A program made the position numbers and the translations under genes. Positions 13,901 through 25,900 of a DNA stretch of 64,000 bases are shown here, in pieces (the first letter of the stretch is position 1; the number at the start of each line of letters is the position of its first letter). The notes under the pieces are model-generated. The model searched no databases, had not been told where the DNA came from, and saw nothing but the letters and a program-made list of their open reading frames with translations. The DNA is taken from contig OX463859.1 of the NCBI GenBank assembly GCA_949825065.1, forward strand, positions 14,837,220-14,901,219, given 5' to 3'. The DNA is from Odontocerum albicorne. Its lineage: Eukaryota; Arthropoda; Insecta; Trichoptera; Odontoceridae.

Positions 13901-16900
13901 TATGGCGAGCGAATTTTTACCTCAAGAGAGTATGGACGTACATGGTACGTCCAATGTTTTTATTCCCGAATACATGAATTTATCCATAAAACGGACATGG
14001 CTCAAATGTTTTTATCTATTCATGGCGGCCGCAATTACGTTATTTATATTACTTACAATTTTTTTTTATTTTACTTCCAAAATCTCACTCATTTAGAGGT
14101 TAATATCATCTTGGACAAATCCACTTAATACTGTGTTATACTTCAGAAAGTCTAGGATGAGTCGTGCGACGTTTAAAACGTCATGTCACAATGGGATGGG
14201 TTAAAATCGTTTTTTTTTTACAAATCGAATTTTTTTTATAAATCGAACCATTGTTTTTCTCTAAACTGACGTTTTAATTCCTAATTTTCATTATACTGAC
14301 TTTCTAATGTATTGTATGATTTGTATATATCTTTAAGTAGGCCAAGATCGACTATGAATTAATGCTATTACGAACATTTAATTTTAGGTTTAAAAAAATC
14401 GAAAATCCAATTATCGAATACGCCATCCCAATGCGGACTAACGTAGTGACTTTTGACAAACGTCACCAAATATTGTTTGATTGGGGCAAATTTGTGAACT
14501 GTCACACGACTCATCCTAGATTTTATAGAACTATAGCAGCAGGGCTCACAATATGTGTAACATGATACGATTCCCATAACATCTACTGTAGTGCGGAAGG
14601 CAATGGTAAACCTCCGCCTAATTTTTAAAACGACATGAATATGCTCAACATTTTATAAATCATGTTACTCAGTATTGAGGTCATGACTAAGAAGAAGAAA
14701 ATTAAAGTAATAAATTCTACATAACTTAAGCTTCCTGAAAAAATTCTACACAGCTAGGCTGTTTATTTTTTCAGGAATCTGAATTTCAATATGTTTCTTC
14801 TTGTCCATTGCGAATGTTTTTTTTTTCTATAAGAAATAATTGTTTTTTGTGTTCATATTATTTTAGAAATGATGTACAACTGCACAAGCTTAAAGCAATT
14901 TTATTTAATCAACACAAATTATGAGTTACATTTTGTAGGAGAACTTTCAACTGTCAAAATTGAATACCCTTACCATATCGCAGTAGTATCAATAATATAA
15001 TTTATTCTGTATTATAATGACTGTTTTTTTTTTTCAGATCTACAGAACACAAACAATTTTATTTGAAAAGCAAAGAGGTGAACGGAAAGATCGAAGGTAA
15101 TGTAAAATCCTTTTTAGCTTTCACGCACAGTAAGCCCCCGTGTTAGTTTGAAATTTTAAATAATTAAAAAAAAATCAAGACCCTGTTAATTCAAAACACT
15201 TGGAATTTTGGATTAACGGGGGGTTTTGTACAACATAGTCCTGAAAATCTAATTCAAGTTTTTTTTCTTTTTTTGATTGTTGAATAAACCATGTGAAACA
15301 ATCAAAAGGCAATTTAACTGACATGGTATGCGTTGCAGGTTTTTAAAGTATGATGTTCAATAATGATACTTAATTATAAATACTCTTCCAGAACTACCTC
15401 CTGAAGACACTGTATGCACAGAAATAAATGCATCCCTGTGGAACTCTTGTGAAGAACTTGAAGAAATACCATCAGATAAAGAAGCCATTTATATCATATT
15501 TTTCAATGCTCCATTTACAGGTATGAAAAGAACTATTTTACAGCACTTTTTTATGTGAAAGTGTGGAATAAAATTTCCTTAGTCCTTTAATTTGACCCTA
15601 AATACTGTCATATCTACAGATCCAACATGTGAAGTTAAAAAATGTAATAAACTTTATAAAATATAACATCTCTAGTAACGAAATGTGTTTCTCCGTATAT
15701 TATTTTTTCTTCTTACCAGAACAGGTTTGATTCTCATTGGAATCTAGATTTTTTTTTTAAGTTTCTAGTCTGTTTTTTACTTAAAGCCTCTTTAAAGTCT
15801 TTCTTGTCGGTTGGAAGAAATTATCATATGATAAAAAGTATTGTATTGAATACAACAAGAGTGTAATACAATACAATAATTAATATAAACATTTTCATAT
15901 CTCTTGTAAAATTTCTCAATTAGGACTGTGTACTTCTTAGGTACAGAAAAAAATTATTTGTTTCTTATTTATTAATAAAAATCCCATTTTATTCAGATGG
16001 ATTCAGTTTAGTGAGAAAAACACGTAATGATATGGATCTACAGCTGTTGAGTCTGGACCGATTGGTGATGATGTCCATCGCAAAGGGAGATACGCAGGCC
16101 TCAAACAGTATCAGATCTTCCATATCTCAGGCGTACCAAGAAATTATGGAAAAGGCACAAAAAAACAAAGTGGTTATAGAAACAATAGGTAAAATATATT
16201 TTCGTTTGTATTTTTCATTTAACTAACAATTATCACTTTCATATCTAGTTAACTACCAGATCACAAAATACCATTCACTTGATCCAACCATACTTTCCTT
16301 GGTCTTCCTCTATCACACCTTCCACTATATATTTGTTTGGTTAGTTTTCCTTATTTTATTTGTTCTGCGATGGATAGTCCAAACAACCTCAGAGTATTCT
16401 GCAATGGATAATCCAAACAATCTCAGAGTATTCTGCAATGGATAGTCCAAACAACCTCAGAGTATTCTGCAATGGATAATCCAAACAATCTCAGAGTATT
16501 CTGCAATGGATAGTCCAAACAACCTCAGAGTATTCTGCAATGGATAATCCAAACAGTCTCAGAGTATTCTGCAATGGATAGTCCAAACAACCTCAGAGTA
16601 TTCTGCTTCATCCACATTTTACTTCCAAACATCTAAATTGATACTAAAATAAGGAATATCATCTTAACAGATTTTGATACTTTCTGGTTTGAGTATGTTT
16701 TAGCCCTATTGACTTTGTTTACCTTTTTTAGCATTTGGAGTTAATTTCATATAAATTTGTAGTAGCTTATTTAAATAAAGGACTCATGTGGTTTCATTAT
16801 CTCACTCGAAGGTAAATGATATTTGTCTTTGAATATGAATCATGAAATTTTAAGCTTTGTATTTAGTATTTAGGCTTGACTATGAATTTGCTCAAATAGT

Positions 16901-19900
16901 CAAGTATAAGACCTTTAATAATGTCCCTGCTGTCATATTTATTTGTGCTACAAAAAATTATAAAATTATATTTTTTATAGTAAAATAAATATGTACATAA
17001 AAAAGACCATATCATATTCTCTATAAAAAATAACAATATCATGTTATACTATATTAGGAAACATGTCAATATCAAGTTTAAGACCTTGAATAATGTTCCT
17101 GCAGTCATATATTTATTATACTACAACAAATGATAGTTATATTTTTTATAGTATAATAAATATATAACTATAAAAAATTACAATATCACATTATACTAGG
17201 CGTATCCAGAAAGTAAGTGTACTGAGGCTTTCACGACCGGATGGATTTTATTTTCGACATGTTGGCTACACTTCCGTGTAGCCTGACCCTTCCCCTCCGC
17301 AACGAGACCAGTTCGAGGTCAGTACGTTGAGAAGTGTCGACGTGACAACACGTTTCGTGAAAAATGTCAATCCAATCTCCCGCCAAGTGCGAAATAAATA
17401 ATGCCGGGCAAGAGTTTTTGTGGCACTGCAAACTCCATGGAGATGAATTTCTCCGCTCCATCGTTACTGGAGATGAAACTTGGGTTGCACACTACATGCC
17501 TGAAACCAAAAGGCAGTCTCAACAGTGGCGTCACACCTCTTCACCCTCCGCCAAAAAGTTCAAAACCACAATTTCAGACAAGAAAATCATGGCATCCGTG
17601 TTTTGGGACTGTCAAGGCATAATTTTAATTGAATATATGCCTCAAGGGGAGACCATCAACTCTGCAAGATACTGTGAGACCCTAAAAAAATTGCGGAGGG
17701 CGATTCAGAACAAGAGGAGAGGCATGCTGACAAAGGGAGTCTGCCTGCTGCACGACAATGCCAGACCACACACGGCCAACGCCACGAAGGAACTGCTCGC
17801 CTCGTTTAAATGGGATGTCCTGAACCATCCCGCGCATTCCCCTGATCTAGCACCTTCAGATTACTATCTCTTTACCTCCCTGAAGCTGCGCATGGGTGGA
17901 AAAGGGTTTTCAACCGATGAGGAGGTAAAGGAGGAGGTGGAGAAGTGGACGGAGGGGTTGGCGGGAAACTACTTCGAGGAAGGCATCAAAAAGTTGATAC
18001 CCCGCTTCACCACCTGCATTGAGAGAAATGGCGACTATGTCGAAAAATAGCTTACATATGTACTACGGTAACCACGTAATTTTTTTGTTAAAATAAAAAA
18101 AATTGTAACCTACAAAAATTCAGTACACTTACTTTCTGGATATGCCTCGTACTATAAAAAATGAGACTATCAAGTTGAAGACATTTAATGATGTCCCTGC
18201 AGTCACATATTTATTGTACTATAAAAAAGTTGATATTTGAATATGTTAATTCCTTCACAGATACTCAATGTATGGACGACCTGGATGTTCTGGAGTATGA
18301 GATAGATAAGATACTCTCTGCTTGGGAGATCAATACGGACTACATGAAGGACAGCAAAAAGAGCACAAGCAAGAGCAAGTCTTCAAAAAAAGGGCAGACT
18401 ACTGTGAGTTCCGAACCTGCCACTGATAGATCAATCAATTCTCTCAATTCACTTCTCAATATTCCTGAGGTAATTTTTCATCTACTTCTAAAGTTCCTCT
18501 CTTCTTCAAACTTTTATGATATTATGACTATATAAAGCTGCAGCTCTGAACAAAGATATGAGTATATTACCACACTGAAATCACTCCCGTAAGTTCTTCA
18601 ACCACGGTATTCATTTTCTTTTCATATTTTTTCTACCCATAATTTTCCCAACAATAGTTGAAGAATTTCAAATTTTTTCCTCGCATTGTATGTCCAAAGT
18701 GATCTAACTTTCTCTTTATAATGGTGGATAAAAAATACTTCTCTATCTTTACTCATCTATTTCAAGATGTTATCTCTACCTATGAACTTAGTCAACTCAT
18801 GAGCCACTTATGAGTTGACAAAACGTGATAACACATATTATTTTCAAAAATAAAACTTAAACATGTATAAAGTATTAAAAAACAGAAACACAAAATATTT
18901 GTAAATGTTACCAATGACTAAAAAATACGAAGGAAGGTGGGAAATAGCAAAAAATAAGGTCAGTGGAAAAACACATTGCGTCATTAAAGATGTTGTATTA
19001 TAATTTTTGAGTATCTGTTTGAAGCAAGCCAACGTAGATAAAAATCTTACGTCAACCAGTAACTGGTTTCAGAATCTGATAACATAGGCAGTTAAGGATG
19101 CCGTTAAAAAGGAGGAACTATGAACTGAGAATATCAAAAAGTCCATATAGCGGGATCGAACATTTTCAATGAAATATTAAAGAAGTTTCTGCACTGTTGG
19201 TGATTCCTTACATTAAATTAATTTTACTTTTTCTGATGTAATGTGAGTAATTATTCTAAGAAAAACGTTTTTCATAAGTATGTTTTTTAATCTCTAAAGT
19301 TTGTCCAGTAGTTTTTCTGTAAGATCCAGATAACATACACATACGTATCGTCACATCAACACATATCGTCTGTAAGATACACATACATACGTCGTATCGT
19401 CACATCGACACATATCGTCTGTGAGATCCAGATGAGATACACATAGTCAATTATTCTCTATAGTAAGTTCTTATTGAATTGTTTTGTACGTTTCCTTTCA
19501 GCCTCTCATTTCGGAAATCCTAAAACATTCATTTTCTCAATATCCTGATGGTTTTGTTCTTGAGAGCTTAAACTGTAAATTTATCGACACAGTAAATATT
19601 GCCCTCTTATGCGTACTCAAGTCCCTTGACACCGCTAAGAATGTTCAACTGATTGTATTACACAACACTTATGAGAGTTTACACAAGGTTCTCATGGAAA
19701 GGTACGTAACATTTTAACAATATACTAAAATCTCAATTTAACGAACTAATTTGGACGAGTGGGTGTCAGTTGAAGTCAAAGGTCTGTTATGTAATAAGTA
19801 GTTTTTTCTGAATACGTTTGTCAAAAAATTGACAAATTAGTTAGTCTACCTGTTTTTACTTATGTAGATACGAAGTCCGCGAAATCGAAGGTTTACTGTA

Positions 19901-22900
19901 CTATGAGAAACGGACAATATATATTATCCTTATATATGTCAAAGGCTCAGAGACAAAGACAACTGAGTTTTTAAAACAAATGTTTGCACTGAATTCTCAA
20001 CATACATCAGAATGATTTGATCCCTCCTCAAGTTATCACAGTCTTCTATCAATCTATGTTTTCCAGGCATTTTAAAATGGTGTTAAGGATCCTGTCTAAT
20101 GATATTAAATTTATACATCCAATATATCAAGAAAAATATATATTTTTTTGCATTTTATCAATTTAAAACAACGTAATTATTTTTCAGAGCATATGAATGA
20201 CAATTAATGTATTTTCATTTGTTTTGTAAAAAAGTACAAAACAAATGCCTTCATTTAATAATACAAGTACCAATCTTACAATTGCAGATTTGTTTTACTT
20301 CAATAGCTTCGTGTTTTAAAATTAGAATTTGTCATACAGTAGCTTCTGCATATATATTTTATTTCATTTTTACTTCATGAACACAGCATGATATGTTTTG
20401 TTTCATTTTCGGGGTTCGGCATTAGGCAAATTACATAATAGATAATTCAGAGTGAATAATATTGCTAAAAACTTATTTTACAATCATATCTGTTGTTAGA
20501 CTGAAAATTTCCAGTATCTTTTAAACAAATTAATTCTTATCTTACTCTATATTTGTTATACTCACTTGAAATTAGACCCAACAAATGTTTTTAAAGTTGT
20601 TATTTTTTTTTTTAGCAAAGATGATGAAAACTCGTCAAAGGATATCCCAGGTAATAATTGTTCAATTATTATGGAAATACCATTACAACTGTGAAAAAAT
20701 ACTTGAAATACATTTACCATACGTACATCTACATACCATTTTGCTATTGGAGTGGTCAGAAGACAGAGTTCTAAAATTTCCTATTGCGACACACTTCCCT
20801 CGCCTCCTCCACATATATACATCTTCTTAAACAGTTACTTCTGTTTCTCTTACTCCCTATTCTATTCATCCTAGCGTTAGTCAATTGGTATAATATAAAC
20901 TATAGATTTTATAACAGTTAAGGTCCTTGTTTTGTAGATTTTAAATCATGGGCATTCATAAAAAAATAGGAAATAATGACCATGGTAAATCCACAAATAA
21001 TTGAACCCAGATAATTGTCACTTGACTGCTTAGTGTTATTTATTAATTAATTTATTTCATTTAATTAACAACACAACAGTATCTTTTATAAACAAATGAA
21101 CATATGACCAGTTATACGAGTACACGTATTTAAAATTATTAACAAAATATACAAAACTTTACCTTAAACTTACATAATTGTTCTATTTCATCATTATAGT
21201 TCGAAAAATGTAGGATGAGTCCTGTGACCTTTCACAAATTCGCCCCAATATAACCTTATGTAATGTATTTACCTAAATAACTTGCTATTTATTAGAATTG
21301 AGGTTTATATTAAAGTTGATAAAATAATTAAAATTACTGAACATCGTTGCAAGGTTGTATTGGGGCAAATTTGTGAGCTGTCACAAGATTCATCCTACAT
21401 TTTCTGAACTATAGTTATAAACGTTAATATATATGGCATGAAGTCATGAAAATCCTTAAACACCAAATATTGGATGGAAGTAATGCCCATGTTATTCAAA
21501 AAGAGTAGCAAAGTGCAGGATTTGAACTGCTGACATTAATATAATGCATATTATATTTATGTAAATTTACTAGTAATAAATAACTCACCAGGACATTGTT
21601 TGTACTGGTAATTCTATCTCTGATGTTTGGGTGATATCTGTATTAAAATTATAGTATAATGGTGATCTCCATAGTCTTATTGATAAGACACCTGTCTTTC
21701 AAACGGATGATTGCAGTATTCCTGTATGTAACCAGTTTAAAAACCAGTCTGATTTTCCCTTTATCCTTCTTAACATATTTCTGTTCAGTTGGAGGAGATT
21801 AGCGCATAGATAACCTCCTTGATCTAGTTGGTGGGTGCTTGGCTTCTATCCAAAGGTTTTGGATTCAATTCATGATGCTCAAAAGAAATTTAAAAATGGG
21901 AGAAATTTTAAAAAGTCCGTTAAAAATTTCTGCGAGCGTTTTTTTATTTTTTATATAAATTTATTTTACACATGACAAGAAATATACATCATTATGTTTT
22001 CATTCTTGGAAAAAGATAATTGGTACATGGTCCTCCCAATTCAAGTTACAATTAAGGTAATGTATCTCATAACCTTATTAAATTAATTATCCAAGAAATT
22101 GTGGGCGCTGTGCATTGGGCACATGAAAAACCATTTATTTCTTTGTTATTTTATTTTTCACATAACAAGAAATATACATCATTTGTGACACACAATTTTA
22201 ATGGATCTGGAATTGTTGCCCTTCATTTGTCGTGTCCCCAGTAAACTAGGCTTTTACCTGTATCTCACTGAAGACATATAGCATGAGAAAATAAATCGAT
22301 ACTTATTTCCGATTTTGCATTATATAAAACCCCGTTGCACATTGTCACCAACCTGACAAACAGTGACACTCAATTACACATGTATACATCACGTGAATCA
22401 AACCCCTTACACTTCATCACTCCAGACAGACCAAGACGTTCATCCCACAATATACCGCACATAATAAAAAAAATAAAAAAATACCACACTCAAGAGCTCA
22501 CACAAACCTTGACTACAAGTCATACCTCTTGCAAGCCCAAGTATTCAAACTTCTGTCGCAATAACAACCACGCTCCGATCGACTGCTTAAATTGTTTTCC
22601 TCCTTTTGCCTTTATTGAATCCGACATCCCATTGTATGTCATGGGAGCTAAATAGGCATATTGCCTTTGGGCAAAAGTTGTTTAACTCTAGGGATGGTGA
22701 ATATTTGATCAGTTGCCATACGTGTCATGTGTCTCTGCCGAGTCTGCATCTTCTCTTCCTCTCGATGATTGTGCCAGAGAATGGATTTGAAATGTAAATT
22801 GGCTATGTTCAGGACCCGATACTGAAAAGCTCTGCTGTGGGCTACCGGGGAGGAAGTTGTTTAATTATTTTTATAAATTTGTTTTGGGAAATTTGCAGCA

Positions 22901-25900
22901 TGTGTTTTTGTGTAAAGGTCATCCCCCCCAAACTGAAAAACTGATATATTGCATTAGAGCGGTAGTATTGCTAACACGTGTGGTTATGAATAATTTTGCA
23001 TATCAAGTCCAACTTGATGGCTTAATTAAAAGGACTAAAGACAATGTTGTCTTCCAGTTACACTCTTCAATATGTCTGAATCACCGATTCGAATAAGTCA
23101 AAAGGGTACCATACGAATGAATGAATGAAGATTGGCACGTTGCAAAGTAGAATAAAATATGACATGTATGATTATAAATTCAATAGAACTTGTTAAAAAC
23201 AATTGAGGCATTTTACAAAGCCTCTAGTTAACGATAATAATTAAAGTGTATTTAAAATTTTTAATTATAAAATTCGTCTTTTTCTTTTCAGTTCCTAGAG
23301 CATCTCTGATACTTCAGGATGCCAAAATAAAATTCAATATCTATGATCGAGACTTAGAGCAATTGTTAAGTACTGTGGACCGGTGGAATATTACAGGTCA
23401 TTTCCTTGAAGTCCCGATGATCGCCACAGCCAAGAAAAAGGCTAAACCGCCTCCTAAAAAGAAAAGTGCTAAACAGTTGGTTGAGGAAACAGTATGTCTA
23501 TTTTTTTAGTATATCATTATAAATTAGGTCTGAGGCCTAAATAATACATTTAAGCTATTTTCTTAAACATAATACATTTAAGCAAATAGCTTTGACTCTA
23601 GTAGGAAATTTGAACAAATTTGATTGTACCAGTTTAGTTTGAAGTAAACATTAAAATAGATTTGAATTCAGACTCAATTTTTTTTCTGAGATTCATTATT
23701 TGAATGTCTAAAAAAATCAATGAAATGTCTAAAAAAATCCACATACAGTAGAGCATCAATTTTTTTAATACCGATCAACGGAAAAATCGGTTAACCGAAA
23801 GTTCAAATTTGCGACCGCTAGTATAGAAATTCAATTTTATGAAAACTTATCGTGTTTTATAGTATGTATAGAATTTCAAATTGCTGTGGCGCTGCAGCGC
23901 TTTCCCCCTCCCTCCCAACCAGTCTATGTGAGCAACCTCGCGTCGTTAGTGGCATGTGAGCCTTCACTTGTGATGATCTGTTATCCAAAAAATCAGTTAT
24001 CTGAACACCCCCTGTCTCGAATTGATTTGGATAATCGATGCTCTACTGTACATCATATTTTTTCCTCTTTTCAGGTTATTGACAATTTACCACTACCACT
24101 ACAAGATATTGGCCTCTCTTCTTGGATAGTGGACTCTTCAAACCAAAATGTGTTGGATATAATCCTTTATAATCTACAACAGAAATACGCTCCCAAGTCC
24201 ATCAGTCACAGTTGCATTGAGAAATCACCAAAATATGCTTTATTTTTTCCACACCATGAAAATGTTATATTTGAACAAGAGTACTCACCATTCACGCTTA
24301 GCACAGTGGATAAATTCCCGGTAAATTATTTTATTTGATCTGTCAAACAAAATTCAATCATGTGTTGCAGTTACCTTAAAAAAATGAAGTTCAATTTAAT
24401 TTTTTTTAACAACTGTTTGATTCATGGTAAATAATGTTGGTTTTTTTTTTAAAGTCTTATCAAAACCTCCGTGGCCTAGTTGGTAATACGCCTGTCTCCT
24501 GACCTGATTATTGCGGGTTCAAATCCCGCAGGAACCCAGATTTTTTAAACAGAATTCCAGTCTGGTTTTCACTTAAAGCCTCTTTATCATCTATCTTATT
24601 GGCTGGAAGAGATTACCACATGGCAATAAGCCCGCCAGGTTGTACTGTATACAGTGAAAGAGTAATACAATACACTACACTATACCTAAAGCCAAATATG
24701 TTACTATCACATATCGGAAGTCCAACAAAGGTTTCTTTGTAGTTCGTGTTCCCTCGGTAAGTTTTTTACGGTTTTCTTAACAAATATGTTTTTCTGAACA
24801 TATGCTGATGCGGAGAAGTACCTAATCTATTAACTGCAGCCAACACCGTACTATCCTTACACTTATGTAACTTATTACATTCCCGAATTTCCTTTTCTTA
24901 CCATCATCGCTTCCTTTTTCATTTGATTGATTCTTTCTCACTTTTATTTTTATTATTTATACTATTGATGAATTCTGTTCAAATAAATAATAAATTGAAT
25001 ATTTTTTACGATCAGGTAACTAACTTCCTTTACTTACCTTTGTCTATTTAGTTGAAAAAGATTGCCATCTAGCAATAAGCCCACCAAATTATTATACAGA
25101 GAATTATTAAAGAAACAAATAAATTCTTGATAAATTGGATTATTTCATCCGTCCAAAAACATCCTATCACATATTCCAGCTACATTAGATGATTCTTGGT
25201 AAATTGTATTCATTTCATCTGACAAATAAAATCTATTCACATGTTAGTTAAATTAGATTTACAGTTTTTTTTTTACAACTGATAGATTTCTGGTAAATTG
25301 CGTTAATATCATTTGAAAAACAAAATCCATTCACATGTTGCAGTTACCTAGGTTAACGAATTTTTTAAAATTTTTTTTTAACTGGTAGATTCCTTTATAA
25401 TTATATTGATTTCATCAAACAAACAAAACCCTGGAAGAAGAAAACGTAGAGTCAAAGAAATCATACGAGTTGTATGGGAAGATGTACGGATGTATTTGAG
25501 GTGAAATATGTGTGTTGAGAAAGGAAAGTCTGGGGCTCTGTCCTCTTTATTTATCGATAAGGTGCATGGCCGTGCGGTAACGCATTGGACTTCCATGCGG
25601 AAATTAATTAATTCGAACCCCACACTGTGTTTCTCCTCTCGAATGACACAGGTATTTTTTTCCGACTAGCATTCGGGGTTATAAAGATACCTTTGACGTC
25701 GGTCATATATATTCTTTCAAAAAGAAAAGAAAAACATGCCGATGTGCTACACAATCGTCTCACTTCAGTGTGCCATCGTATCCAGTACAGCAGTATGGCC
25801 GGTGAGTTAGCTGGTGTGTAACGACTCACTAGTGAGTAGAAAAAACTCCATGGCCCAGCTTCGCTTTCCAATTGAATTGACATTGGAATAGCGAGGAGAT

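Noticed and set aside
14362..14565. 67-codon open frame
   Set aside because: It reads through the right terminal repeat of a MITE; the same sequence at 21.3 kb is non-coding.
22335..22655. 106-codon open frame as a gene
   Set aside because: Composition is low-complexity Thr/His/Ser, no recognised similarity, and no exon is required between exons 15 and 16 by phase.
24466..24540. Functional tRNA gene
   Set aside because: A and B boxes are present but acceptor arms do not pair, and the same sequence recurs with a shared non-tRNA body, so it is a SINE.
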